From an uncultured Roseobacter sp. (GTDB lineage: Bacteria; Pseudomonadota; Alphaproteobacteria; Rhodobacterales; Rhodobacteraceae), in NCBI RefSeq assembly GCF_947496515.1, contig NZ_CANMDB010000010.1, positions 155,994 through 219,993 on the forward strand: 64,000 bases of DNA, written 5' to 3'. Under the pieces are notes generated by a model. It did not search any database, was not told the origin of the DNA, and saw nothing but the letters and a program-made list of their open reading frames with translations. Numbering within the stretch: the stretch's first letter is position 1; each line of letters opens with the position of its first letter. Both the position numbers and the translations under genes were made by a program. Positions 25,239 through 34,543 of this stretch are shown one piece after another.

Positions 25239-25688
25239 GTGACCGGTGAAAGCCCGCAATCGCGCGCGGAGAAATGCGCGGCCATCCTGATGGAACGGGA
25301 CGCCGCCAGCCGCGCTCTCGGTATCGAGATCGCGCAGATCGCGCCGGGACAGGCCACGCTGACCCTTCAGGTGCGCGACGACATGCTGAACGGCCACGGC
25401 ATCTGCCACGGCGGCATGATCTTCACCCTGGCAGACAGCGCCTTTGCCTTTGCCTGCAACAGCTACAATGAGCGCACGGTCGCCCAGCAAAACCAGATCA
25501 CCTACCTCGCCCCCGCCCGCTACGGCGACAGGCTGACGGCCACCGCCACGGAGGTGGCAAGGGCCGGGCGCTCGGGCACCTATGACGTCACCGTCACGGA
25601 TCAGGCAGGGATCACCATCGCGCTGATGCGGGGTCTCGCGCGCTCTGTCAAAGGCCAGCATTTTGAGGAAAGCAGCGACCCGTCATGA
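25239..25688 (+). CDS. paaI: Hydroxyphenylacetyl-CoA thioesterase PaaI
   Basis: 149 residues, hot-dog-fold thioesterase with NGHGICHGGMIFTLADSAFAFACNS, the PaaI signature (HGG region and catalytic Asp). The start is GTG at 25239; no in-frame ATG fits. It hydrolyses aberrant CoA esters in the phenylacetate pathway and is overlapped by four bases with the phenylacetate-CoA ligase gene. The remaining paa genes are not in the window. Confidence 0.9.
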   Translation: MTGESPQSRAEKCAAILMERDAASRALGIEIAQIAPGQATLTLQVRDDMLNGHGICHGGMIFTLADSAFAFACNSYNERTVAQQNQITYLAPARYGDRLTATATEVARAGRSGTYDVTVTDQAGITIALMRGLARSVKGQHFEESSDPS

Positions 25689-26980
25689 AGGATCTGACCC
25701 CCGCCCCCGCCACGTTGGAGCCCATCGAGACCGCCAGCCGCGACGAAATCGCAGCACTTCAGACCGACCGTTTGCGCTGGTCGCTGAGGCATGCCTACGA
25801 CAACGTGCCTTTCTACTGCCAGAGCTTCGATGCCGCTGGCGTGCATCCGGATGATCTGACCGGGCTGGAGGATCTCGCCCGTTTTCCCTTCACGCTCAAG
25901 ACCGACCTGCGCGCCAGCTACCCCTTTGGCATGTTCGCCGTCCCGCGTAACCAAGTGGCGCGGATCCATGCCTCCTCCGGCACCACGGGTCAGCCCACCG
26001 TCGTGGGATATACCGAAAACGACCTCGCGACCTGGGGCCATGTGGTCGCGCGCTCCCTGCGGGCGGCGGGGCTGAGGCAGGGGGATCTTTTGCACAACGC
26101 CTATGGCTACGGGCTCTTTACCGGCGGGCTGGGGATCCAGCTGGGCGCGGATGCCCTGGGGCTCAGCACCGTGCCGGTCTCGGGCGGGATGACACCGCGG
26201 CAGGTGCGGCTGATCACGGATTTCCAGCCCAAGGGGATCACTGTCACCCCGTCCTACGCGCTCTCGATCCTCGATGAATGTGCGGCTCAGGGGATCGACC
26301 CGCGCGGCACGTCGCTCCAGGTTGGCATCTTTGGCGCCGAACCCTGGACCAACGCCATGCGGTCAGAGATCGAGGCTGCCTTCGACATGCACGCGCTCGA
26401 CATCTACGGCCTGTCGGAAGTCATGGGCCCCGGCGTCTCCATGGAATGTGTCGAGGCCAAGGATGGGCTGCACATCTGGGAGGATCATTTCTACCCGGAG
26501 GTCATCGACCCTGAGACAGGCATCCCCGTGGCCGATGGGGAACGGGGCGAGCTGGTCTTTACTTCCCTGACAAAGGAAGCCTTTCCCATCATCCGCTACC
26601 GCACCCGCGATCTGACCCGGCTGCTGCCCGGGACCGCGCGCAGCATGCGCCGGATGGAAAAGGTCACGGGCCGGTCGGACGATATGATCATCCTGCGCGG
26701 CGTGAACGTCTTTCCCACCCAGATCGAGGAAGCGTTGATGGCCACTCCCGGCCTCGCCCCGCATTTCCAGATCGAACTGACGCGCCCCGACCGGATGGAC
26801 CGGATGCGGGTGCTGTGCGAGATGGCCGCGGGCGCGACCGATACCGACACCGGCGCGGCGCTGGCAGCGAAGATCAAGCAGACGGTCGGGGTCACCGTTG
26901 ACGTGACAGTGGGCGCGCCGGGATCGGTCGCCCGGTCCGAGGGCAAGGCCCTGCGCATCCTCGACCGGCGCACCGGCTGA
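25685..26980 (+). CDS. paaK: Phenylacetate-CoA ligase PaaK
   Basis: 431 residues. AMP-binding motif SSGTTGQPTVVGYTEND, then IYGLSEVMGPGVSME and the C-terminal GRSDDMIILRGVNVFPTQIE hinge, all typical of PaaK. Activates phenylacetate to phenylacetyl-CoA with ATP. Normal family length. Co-transcribed with paaI. Confidence 0.95.
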   Translation: MKDLTPAPATLEPIETASRDEIAALQTDRLRWSLRHAYDNVPFYCQSFDAAGVHPDDLTGLEDLARFPFTLKTDLRASYPFGMFAVPRNQVARIHASSGTTGQPTVVGYTENDLATWGHVVARSLRAAGLRQGDLLHNAYGYGLFTGGLGIQLGADALGLSTVPVSGGMTPRQVRLITDFQPKGITVTPSYALSILDECAAQGIDPRGTSLQVGIFGAEPWTNAMRSEIEAAFDMHALDIYGLSEVMGPGVSMECVEAKDGLHIWEDHFYPEVIDPETGIPVADGERGELVFTSLTKEAFPIIRYRTRDLTRLLPGTARSMRRMEKVTGRSDDMIILRGVNVFPTQIEEALMATPGLAPHFQIELTRPDRMDRMRVLCEMAAGATDTDTGAALAAKIKQTVGVTVDVTVGAPGSVARSEGKALRILDRRTG

Positions 26981-27328
26981 GCCGCCGTGCCCCGCCTCGC
27001 ACAGCCGCCAAAATAGGCGCGGCATGGGTTACACCAGCAACTTCTTGCCAAACCTCTTAGGGCACGGCGGGCCTGCCCCTCGGGGCACCCGTTCAGATCG
27101 CTTGGCCCCCGCGGCACCGCTCATATCCCGAAAAACACCCTCGTTTCATAATCCAAACGGACACCAGCGCCGCTCCCGCCACAGGGCCAGCGGAGGGAGC
27201 CTGCCGATCTCCGCGCCGCGCGGCCAAATGCCGCCGCTCACTTTCCCGTTTATACCGATTTTCCACTTCTCAGCGGAGAGGCCGCGTGGTTTTCTTAACC
27301 AAACCAAACAATTCGGGTGGATCCATTC
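26981..27328. other. Intergenic region before the NMT1-type ABC operon
   Basis: About 350 bases with no credible gene. I looked for a TPP riboswitch because the downstream binding protein resembles thiamine-precursor binders, but the conserved CTGAGA and ACCTGA elements are absent. A small palindrome TGCCCCTCGGGGCA near 27073-27086 has no T tract. A promoter for the ABC operon is presumed here but not identifiable. Confidence 0.5.
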
Positions 27329-28330
27329 ATGACGTCTCTTTTCTCCAACACGACTTCCCGCCGCCGGTTTCTTCAGGTCGGCGGGGCAGCCCTGGCCGCC
27401 GGAACCCTGCCCGCCTGGCGGGCCGGTGCGGCAGATCCGGTGACCTTTCAGCTGTCCTGGCTGCATTCGGTGCAATTCGGCGGCAGCTATATCGCGGCGG
27501 AGCGCGGCTACTGGCAGGAGGAGGGCATCGACGTGAGCCTCGCGCCCGGCGGACCCAACGCACCCGTGGAGCCGCCCGTCGTCACCGGCACAGCGCTCAT
27601 GGGCATCTCCGCCGCGGACTACACGGCAGCCGCGGTCGAGAATGGCGCGCCTTTCAAGATCCTCGCCGTCGCGATGCAGCGCAACCCCTTCGCCATCTCC
27701 TCTCTGCCGGACAATCCGGTGAACACACCCGCGGATCTCGAAGGCAAATCCATCGGTATGGCGACGGCGAATACGCCCGTGCTCAAGGCGCTCTGCGATA
27801 TGAACGGCGTGGATATGAACGCCATCGAGGTCGTGCCCACGCAGTATGACGGGGCGCCACTTCTGTCGGGTCAGGTGGATTGCCTGCTCTCCTGGTCCAC
27901 CGATCTGCCCGTTGCGATGGTGATGCAGGGGGCCGAGCCTGCGGTCATGCTGCTGGCGGATCATGGCTACTCCGTCCACTCGCAGACCTACATCGCGACA
28001 GAGGACGCCATCGCCAACCGCCGCGCCGATCTTGTGGCCCTGCTCAAGGGTGAGGTGCGCGGCTGGAACGACTACCTTGCCGACACCGATGCCGCAGCCG
28101 AGCTGACCGTCGCGCGCTATCCCGATGCGGGACTGGATCTGGCCACGCAGAAGCTGCAGGCCGAACGGCAGGTGCCCTTGATGTTCTCCGATCTGACGGA
28201 GGAGAGCGGCTTTGGCTGGTTCACGGACGAGACCGTCGCCGCCAATGTGGAGACGCTGGGCTTGCTGGGCCGCAACGTGACGCCGGATCTCTGGGATCGC
28301 TCCATTCTGGAAGAGGTGCATGGGGCCTGA
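27329..28330 (+). CDS. NMT1/THI5-like ABC substrate-binding protein (Tat-exported)
   Basis: 333 residues from ATG 27329, 7 bases after GGTGGA. The N-terminus carries a twin-arginine signal (SRRRFLQVGGAALAAG). The body FQLSWLHSVQFGGSYIAAERGYWQEEGIDV and IGMATANTPVLKAL fit the SsuA/NMT1/THI5 family that binds pyrimidines, sulfonates or related compounds. Tat export is notable for a binding protein. First gene of a three-gene importer operon. Confidence 0.88.
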   Translation: MTSLFSNTTSRRRFLQVGGAALAAGTLPAWRAGAADPVTFQLSWLHSVQFGGSYIAAERGYWQEEGIDVSLAPGGPNAPVEPPVVTGTALMGISAADYTAAAVENGAPFKILAVAMQRNPFAISSLPDNPVNTPADLEGKSIGMATANTPVLKALCDMNGVDMNAIEVVPTQYDGAPLLSGQVDCLLSWSTDLPVAMVMQGAEPAVMLLADHGYSVHSQTYIATEDAIANRRADLVALLKGEVRGWNDYLADTDAAAELTVARYPDAGLDLATQKLQAERQVPLMFSDLTEESGFGWFTDETVAANVETLGLLGRNVTPDLWDRSILEEVHGA

Positions 28331-29126
28331 GCCAAGCGCACCCGTGCCAGTAGAGATCCGCCTGACGGGCGTTTCCAAGACCTTCACCGGCGCGCGCGGC
28401 CATGTGCCCGTGTTGTCGCCCATGGACCTGACCGTCGCGGGTGGCAGCACCCTCGCGCTGGTCGGTCCCTCGGGTTGCGGGAAATCCACCCTGCTGCGCA
28501 TCGCCGCCGGGTTGGAGAGCAGCGACACCGGCACCGTGGCCTTGGGCGGGGACAGCCCCGACATCTTGCGCGCACGCGGGGCGCTGGCCGTCGCCTTTCA
28601 GGAGGACGCGCTGCTGCCCTGGCGGACGCTGCAGGGCAATGTGGCACTCGGGCGGCGTCTTGCGCGGTTGCCGGGAGATACGGGGCTGGTCCGGGATCTG
28701 ATCGCCCGCGTGGGGCTCGCCGGGTTCGAAGGGCACCGGCCCGGCGCGCTCTCGGGGGGGATGCGCCAGCGCGCCGCCATCGCGCGCTGTCTTGCAACGG
28801 GCCCGCAGGTGCTGCTGCTGGATGAGCCTTTCGGTGCGGTGGACGAGTTGACGCGGCGACGGCTCAACCTAGATCTGCCGCCACTCTGGCAGCAGACCAA
28901 CGCCACGGTGCTGATGGTCACGCACTCGGTCTCGGAGGCCGTGCTGCTCTCCGATAGGGTGGTGGTGCTGTCCAACCGCCCTGCTTCCGTCGTTGCGGAC
29001 ATTAGCGTGGCGCTCGACCGTCCCCGAACGGCGAAGATGCTCAGCACAGCCGACTTCCGCAGTACGATTGCCCGGGTCGAACAGGCGCTGGCACAGGCGG
29101 AGACAAGCGCGCTGGCCGCGCAATGA
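28320..29126 (+). CDS. ABC transporter ATP-binding protein (nitrate/taurine/pyrimidine-importer type)
   Basis: 268 residues. Walker A GPSGCGKST, Q-loop AFQEDALLPW, signature LSGGMRQR and Walker B LLLDEPFGAVDE are all present. Overlaps the binding-protein stop by 11 bases and the permease start by 4. It drives the importer formed with the fused permease. Confidence 0.93.
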   Translation: MGPEPSAPVPVEIRLTGVSKTFTGARGHVPVLSPMDLTVAGGSTLALVGPSGCGKSTLLRIAAGLESSDTGTVALGGDSPDILRARGALAVAFQEDALLPWRTLQGNVALGRRLARLPGDTGLVRDLIARVGLAGFEGHRPGALSGGMRQRAAIARCLATGPQVLLLDEPFGAVDELTRRRLNLDLPPLWQQTNATVLMVTHSVSEAVLLSDRVVVLSNRPASVVADISVALDRPRTAKMLSTADFRSTIARVEQALAQAETSALAAQ

Positions 29127-30661
29127 TCGCCCTGCGCGCAGGCTTGGTCCTTGCGGGATTTCTGCTCGTCTGGGAAGGGGCCGCAGCAGCACTCGATGGT
29201 CGGTTCCTGCTGGCAGGCCCGCGCGATATCCTCGCCTACGGCCAGACCCACGCCGCCTTGCTGGGGCGCGCGCTGGCAGAGACATCGCGCGCGGCGGCCC
29301 TCGGTTATCTCTGGGGCAATCTCGCGGCCCTCGCACTCGCCGCCATCGCGTTGCTGATGCCGATGTCAGAGCGGCTCGTCCGCACGCTGGCGCTGGTGGT
29401 GTTCTGCCTGCCCCTGGTCGCGACCGGACCCATCCTTCGCGTACTCTACGGCCCGGGCGCCGGGCCGCAAATCACCCTCTCCGCGCTGAGCGTTTTCTAC
29501 ACGACCCTCATTCCGTTGTTGGCGGGGCTGCGGGCGACGCCACGGGTCTGGCTCGATCTGGTGGCGAGCTACGGCCGCGGACGGTGGAGCGCGCTGACCA
29601 ACGTCAGAGCCATGGCCGCCACGCCCTACCTCGTCGCGGGTCTGCAGATCGCGGCCCCTGCGGCCTTTCTGGGGGCCATGATCGGCGAGTTCACCGGGGC
29701 GGAGCGCGGCATGGGTGTGCTCACCCTGCGTGCCATGCGCAGCATTGATGTGGACGCGACCTGGACCCTCGCCACCCTGGCAGCCGCCGTCTCGATGTTG
29801 GCCTATGCGGCGGCAGGACAACTCGGGCGGCTCTTGTGGCCCGGCGCGCCGCCGGTGCTGCTCGTGGCGCCCGCGGCACCGAGATCCGCGCCGCTCTGGC
29901 AGCGCGCGCTGCAGCCGCTGGCGATGGCGGGGATCACACTGGCGCTCTGGCACGGGGTGATGGCCGCGTTTGACCTCAACCGGTTCTTTGCCAAACGCCC
30001 CGCGGATGTATGGCAGTTCCTGACCACCCGCGAGGACGCGCGCGACACCCTGCTGAGCGCGCTGGCGGAGACCGCATCAACCGTCGGCCCCGGTTACCTC
30101 GCCGGGCTGGCCGCGGGCGCGGGGCTCGCCGGGCTCTGCGTGCTGCTGCCGCGCGCCGCGGCTGTCGTGCTGCCCGTCGCCGTCACCTTGCGCGCGGTCC
30201 CCATCGTGACAACCGCACCGCTGATCGTGCTGGCGGCAGGGCGGGGCGCAGGCGGGCTGGTGGCGATCGTCGCCGTGATGATCTTCTTCCCGACGCTGAT
30301 CGCCTGTCTGCACGGGCTGCAACGGGTGCCAGCGGCCATCGTCGGCGTCTTCGACAGCTACGCCGCGGGCCGCTGGCGAATGCTGCTGGATGCGCGGATC
30401 CCTTCGGCCCTGCCCGCCTTCTTCGCCTCCGCCCGCATGGCGGTGCCTGCCGCGGTGCTTGCCGTGACGGTGGCGGAGTGGCTGGCCACGGGCACCGGCA
30501 CCGGCAACCTGATGGCGCTGGCCGCCTCCACATCGGATTACAACATGCTGTGGAGTGCGGTCGCCGCCCTCACGCTGCTGGCGGTTGCGGGTCACGCGCT
30601 GGTCGCCTGGGCGGAGGTTGCGGTCTTTGCCCGCTATGCGCCGGAGCAACTGGTGCGCTGA
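29123..30661 (+). CDS. Fused double ABC permease
   Basis: 512 residues, about twice the usual permease length. Two tandem binding-protein-dependent transport domains are visible: one around residues 70-245 and one around 320-505, each with an EAA-type loop (DLVASYGRGRWSALTNVRAMA and GVFDSYAAGRWRMLLDARIPSA). A single polypeptide thus supplies both membrane halves. Seen in some ThiX/RibX-like importers. The ligand stays undetermined. Confidence 0.85.
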   Translation: MIALRAGLVLAGFLLVWEGAAAALDGRFLLAGPRDILAYGQTHAALLGRALAETSRAAALGYLWGNLAALALAAIALLMPMSERLVRTLALVVFCLPLVATGPILRVLYGPGAGPQITLSALSVFYTTLIPLLAGLRATPRVWLDLVASYGRGRWSALTNVRAMAATPYLVAGLQIAAPAAFLGAMIGEFTGAERGMGVLTLRAMRSIDVDATWTLATLAAAVSMLAYAAAGQLGRLLWPGAPPVLLVAPAAPRSAPLWQRALQPLAMAGITLALWHGVMAAFDLNRFFAKRPADVWQFLTTREDARDTLLSALAETASTVGPGYLAGLAAGAGLAGLCVLLPRAAAVVLPVAVTLRAVPIVTTAPLIVLAAGRGAGGLVAIVAVMIFFPTLIACLHGLQRVPAAIVGVFDSYAAGRWRMLLDARIPSALPAFFASARMAVPAAVLAVTVAEWLATGTGTGNLMALAASTSDYNMLWSAVAALTLLAVAGHALVAWAEVAVFARYAPEQLVR

Positions 30662-31723
30662 TCACAGGCGCGACAGTACCGCCGCCACCGTCGCCGCGGT
30701 ATCGTCCCACAAGGGCTGCGCCCGGCCATGTCGCGCGGCAGCCTTGGCCAGCGCTGCGGCATGACCCGCATCGCTGAGCACCGCCCGCAAGGCGGCGGCG
30801 AAGGCATCCGCGTCCCCCGGCGGCACCAGATGGCCCGCGTCTTCCGGGACGGTGTCAGGCACGGCCCCCGCCCGGCAGGTCACGATGGGCAGCCCGTAGG
30901 ACAGCGCCTCGGCAAAGACCATGCCGTAGCCCTCATAATGCGTCGGCAGCGCAAAGAGGCTGGCCTGTGCGTAGTGCGCTGCCAGTGCCTCGGGCGGGAC
31001 AGCCCCGGTAAAGCTGACGCGCGCACCGAGGCCGAGAGCCCCGACCTGAGCGCGCAGGCGCTCCGCATAGGCGGTGTCCGCCGTGCCGCCGACGAGCCGC
31101 GCGTGCCAGGGCAGATCCACCAGCTGCGCAAGCGCCGCCAGCAGCACATCCTGACCCTTGCGCGGCACCAACTGACCCACGCAGAGGATCTCCGGCGGGT
31201 CCGCAGGCGGGCCCTGCCGCGCGACGGGTGGATGAATACCGGGGCGCGCGATGGTGATCCGCTCCGCCGCGATGTCAAAATCAGAGGTCAGCACCGCTGC
31301 CGTGTGCGGGCTGGGCACCACCACATGCGCAGCGCGCGCCAGATTGGCCCGCTCGACCGCGACCAGATGGGCGGCCCGCGCGGGTGGCAAGCCGGTCTCA
31401 TATCCCAGCGGATGATGGGTGATCGCCACAAAAGGCGCCCGCAGCGCGCGCAACCGCTCAGGCGGCATCGACCCGGGCAGGAACCCGTCGAGCAGCACGG
31501 GATCGTCAGGCGGCAAAGCGGCCAGCGCTGCCTCCGTCACGCTGAGATCAGCCTCTGTCGGGTCGGGGAAACTGCCGGGCAAGGCCAGATGATCCACCTC
31601 CCATCCGGCGCGGCGCAAGCCCATCAACACCTGCTTTTCGTAGATGTAGCCGCCCGTCAGCGCGTTCAGATCGCCCGGCACCGCAAAGGTTGCCCGCATC
31701 CTCACCACCGGCACCCCATCCAT
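30662..31723 (-). CDS. GT4-family glycosyltransferase
   Basis: About 353 residues from ATG 31723. GT-B fold: PEILCVGQLVPRKGQDVLLAAL at the start of the C-terminal domain, then LFALPTHYEGYGMVFAEALSYGLPIV, the EX7E-type motif region of GT4 enzymes. Uses a nucleotide sugar, acceptor unknown. Its stop directly abuts the stop of the permease gene (convergent). A longer start at 31786 exists but overlaps the OpgH promoter region. Confidence 0.85.
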   Translation of the reverse strand: MDGVPVVRMRATFAVPGDLNALTGGYIYEKQVLMGLRRAGWEVDHLALPGSFPDPTEADLSVTEAALAALPPDDPVLLDGFLPGSMPPERLRALRAPFVAITHHPLGYETGLPPARAAHLVAVERANLARAAHVVVPSPHTAAVLTSDFDIAAERITIARPGIHPPVARQGPPADPPEILCVGQLVPRKGQDVLLAALAQLVDLPWHARLVGGTADTAYAERLRAQVGALGLGARVSFTGAVPPEALAAHYAQASLFALPTHYEGYGMVFAEALSYGLPIVTCRAGAVPDTVPEDAGHLVPPGDADAFAAALRAVLSDAGHAAALAKAAARHGRAQPLWDDTAATVAAVLSRL

Positions 31724-31833
31724 CGGAGGGTTTCCGCCGAAACAGCGACTGTAATGATTAAAAACGGAAAAGTCATTGGACCTCAAAAGTTAACGCGCCA
31801 ATTTTGTCCGGCAGTAAACGCAGGATAGTCCAA

Positions 31834-33654
31834 GTGTCTCAACAAGTATCTGACCGCAGCGCGGCCGACCCCACCACATCTCCCCCCGCACAACTGCACC
31901 CCGACCGCCACCGGCGCACCGCGGAACGCGCCCGCCTTGTGGTAAGGCGACGGCTGGTGCTGGCCCTGAACCTTCTGACAATCGCAGCCTTGACTGCGGG
32001 CATGGTCGCGATCTTGTCGACGGGTGGATGGGTCTGGACGGAAACGGTGATGCTGGTGGCCTACATGGTCACGCTGCCATGGCTGTCCATCGGGCTCTGG
32101 AACAGCCTGATCGGCTTCGCGCTGGACCGAAGATACGGCGAAGCCGCTGCCAGCTATGTCACGCCCGCGCTGGACCGTGTGAGGCCGGACGCGCCGGTCA
32201 CCACACGCACGGCCATCGTGATGCCCTTGCGCAATGAAGACCCGCAAGCCTCGCTGACCCGGTTGCGCGCAGTGCAACAGGAGCTGGCGCGCACGCCCTG
32301 GTCCGCGTTCTTCGAGTTCCACGTGCTCAGCGATACGGACCGCCCCGCGATTGCACTGCGCGAGGAAACCGGCATCGCCGCCTGGCGCAAGCAGGTACCG
32401 GGCGTGCAGCTCAGCTACCATCGCCGGGACAAGAACACCGGGTACAAAGCCGGGAACATCGCGGAGTTTCTGGACCGGCACGGGGCGCGGTACGATTTCT
32501 TTCTGCCACTGGATGCGGACAGCGTGATGGACGCCGAGACCGTGCTGCGCATGGTCCGCGTGATGCAGGCAGCGCCGGAGATCGGCATCCTGCAAAGCCT
32601 TGTCACCGGGCTGCCCGCACGCACGCTTTTCACCCGCGCGTTTCAGTTCGGGATGCGCCACGGGATGCGCGCCTACACGCTGGGCTCGGCCTGGTGGCAG
32701 GGCGATTGCGGACCCAACTGGGGCCATAACGTGCTGATCCGCACCGCCCCCTTTCACGAACACTGCATGCTGCCGACCCTGCCCGGGCGCGGCCCGCTGT
32801 CAGGCGATATCCTCAGCCACGATCAGGTGGAGGCGACGCTGATGCGCCGCGCGGGCTATGAGGTCCGCGTCATTGCCGAGGAAACCGGCAGCCACGAGGA
32901 AAACCCCCCGAGCCTCGCGGATTTCATCCGGCGGGAGCTGCGCTGGTGTAATGGCAATATGCAGTACCTGCATCTGCTGCGCACGCCCGGTCTCAAGCCG
33001 GTCAGCCGGATCCAGCTTTACCTCGCCATTCAGATGTATCTGGCCGCCCCCGCCTGGATGCTGTTCATCGGTATGGGCGCGCTGCTGGCGGCGCAGCCTG
33101 CGCAGATCGAGGGGGTGCCGCTCTGGGTTGGCCTCGCCTTCTTCGGGCTGCTGATGACCCTCAACCTGATGCCCAAGCTGATGGGGCTCGCGCAGATCCT
33201 CGCCTCATCAGAGCGGGCGGAAGCCTACGGGGGTCGCGCCCGCGTCGCGGTCAGCGGTCTGGCGGAAATCCTGCTGTCCATGCTGACGGCCCCGATTGTC
33301 GCCTTTGGCCTGACGCTCTTCACCATCGGGCTGCTCATGGGCAAACGGGTGGGATGGGATGCGCAGCAACGCAGCCGCGCGCGGCTGGGTTGGGGCGAGG
33401 CGGCACGGGTCTTGTGGCCGCAGACCCTTGTCGGGCTGGGGCTGCTGGTCTGGCTCGGCCTCCATGCCCCCTGGGCGGTGGCCTTCGGCGCGCCGGTTCT
33501 GCTGGCGCTCATCGCGGCGATCCCCATTGCGGTGCTGACCACCTTGCCCAGATTGAGCGCCGCCAGCATCAACAACGGCCTTTTCGATGTGCCGGAAGAA
33601 CGGCATGCTGGCAGTCAGGACCCCAAATTCACCCTGCACGTAGATATCGCCTGA
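31834..33654 (+). CDS. opgH: Glucan biosynthesis glucosyltransferase OpgH (MdoH)
   Basis: About 606 residues from GTG 31834 (a TTG at 31804 is an alternative). GT2-type catalytic residues are seen: TAIVMPLRNED, LPLDADS (DxD) and RRELRWCNGNMQYL (RxxRW). Eight or so membrane helices flank the catalytic domain. It makes the beta-glucan backbone of osmoregulated periplasmic glucans. The usual partner opgG is not adjacent, which is unusual. The upstream glycosyltransferase is divergent from it. Confidence 0.92.
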   Translation: MSQQVSDRSAADPTTSPPAQLHPDRHRRTAERARLVVRRRLVLALNLLTIAALTAGMVAILSTGGWVWTETVMLVAYMVTLPWLSIGLWNSLIGFALDRRYGEAAASYVTPALDRVRPDAPVTTRTAIVMPLRNEDPQASLTRLRAVQQELARTPWSAFFEFHVLSDTDRPAIALREETGIAAWRKQVPGVQLSYHRRDKNTGYKAGNIAEFLDRHGARYDFFLPLDADSVMDAETVLRMVRVMQAAPEIGILQSLVTGLPARTLFTRAFQFGMRHGMRAYTLGSAWWQGDCGPNWGHNVLIRTAPFHEHCMLPTLPGRGPLSGDILSHDQVEATLMRRAGYEVRVIAEETGSHEENPPSLADFIRRELRWCNGNMQYLHLLRTPGLKPVSRIQLYLAIQMYLAAPAWMLFIGMGALLAAQPAQIEGVPLWVGLAFFGLLMTLNLMPKLMGLAQILASSERAEAYGGRARVAVSGLAEILLSMLTAPIVAFGLTLFTIGLLMGKRVGWDAQQRSRARLGWGEAARVLWPQTLVGLGLLVWLGLHAPWAVAFGAPVLLALIAAIPIAVLTTLPRLSAASINNGLFDVPEERHAGSQDPKFTLHVDIA

Positions 33655-33673
33655 CCTGAGAGGATTTTACCCC

Positions 33674-34267
33674 ATGCCATTGATCCGACCGCGCGCTGCC
33701 GCCCTCGCCATGACTGCCGCCCTTGCCCTGCCTACCGCCGCACTGGCCGACAGCGCCACCTACACTATTGACCCCGATCACCAGTGGGTCGGCTTTTCGA
33801 TCATGCACGCAGGCTATGCCAACACCCTCGGCCGCTTTGCCGAGGTGCAGGGCAGCTTTGTCTACGACGAAGAGACCCAGACGTTGTCAGATGTGTCGGT
33901 GAGCATCGGTACGGCCAGCGTTCAGACCTTCCATGAGGCGCGCGATACCCACGTCAAATCCGACGATTTCCTCGCAGCCGAGGCCCATCCGCAGATCACC
34001 TTCACCGCTGACAGCGGCACGGCCACATCCGAGACCACGGGCACCGTCACGGGTGATCTGACGATCCGCGGCGTGACGCAGCCGGTGACGCTCGACGTGA
34101 CGATGAACCAGCTGGCCGACTACCCGTGCTGCCACGGCAAGGAGACCATCGGCATCTCTGCCACCACCACCATCCTGCGCAGCGACTTCGGCAGCACCTA
34201 TGCCCTCCCGGTCTTCGTGGGCGACGAAGTGGACATCGTGCTGGAGTTCGAAGCGATCCGGGAGTGA
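33674..34267 (+). CDS. YceI-family periplasmic protein
   Basis: 197 residues with a signal peptide ending ALPTAALAD. YceI lipocalin-like fold: YTIDPDHQWVGFSIMHAGYANTLGRF, VKSDDFLAAEAHPQITF, and GDLTIRGVTQPVTLDVTMN. Binds isoprenoid-type lipids in structural homologues. Starts 19 bases after opgH, so it may be co-transcribed with it. A second YceI-like gene lies near 37051. Confidence 0.92.
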   Translation: MPLIRPRAAALAMTAALALPTAALADSATYTIDPDHQWVGFSIMHAGYANTLGRFAEVQGSFVYDEETQTLSDVSVSIGTASVQTFHEARDTHVKSDDFLAAEAHPQITFTADSGTATSETTGTVTGDLTIRGVTQPVTLDVTMNQLADYPCCHGKETIGISATTTILRSDFGSTYALPVFVGDEVDIVLEFEAIRE

Positions 34268-34543
34268 GGCCAGCCCGGTGAGGCGCCACCCGTGACCATC
34301 TGCCACTGACCTGCCCGCAAGGCGCAGCCACCGGTGCGCCAGATCATCCGTGCCGTCACGGCGCGTGCCCGTCCGCCACCCGTCAACCACACACGCGGCA
34401 CCCTTCCCGGTACAGTCAGTGCCACTCCAAGCGAGGGGAGGCCGGGCCCAGACGCGGTCCAACCGGACACCCTGTCTGCTCTGGTAGAGCGGCGTTCATT
34501 CTGCCAAGAGGGATCCGACACAGAACAAGACCAACCGCCGCCC

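Noticed and set aside
26981..27328. TPP riboswitch before the NMT1/THI5-type operon
   Set aside because: The conserved CTGAGA and ACCTGA blocks of the element are absent.
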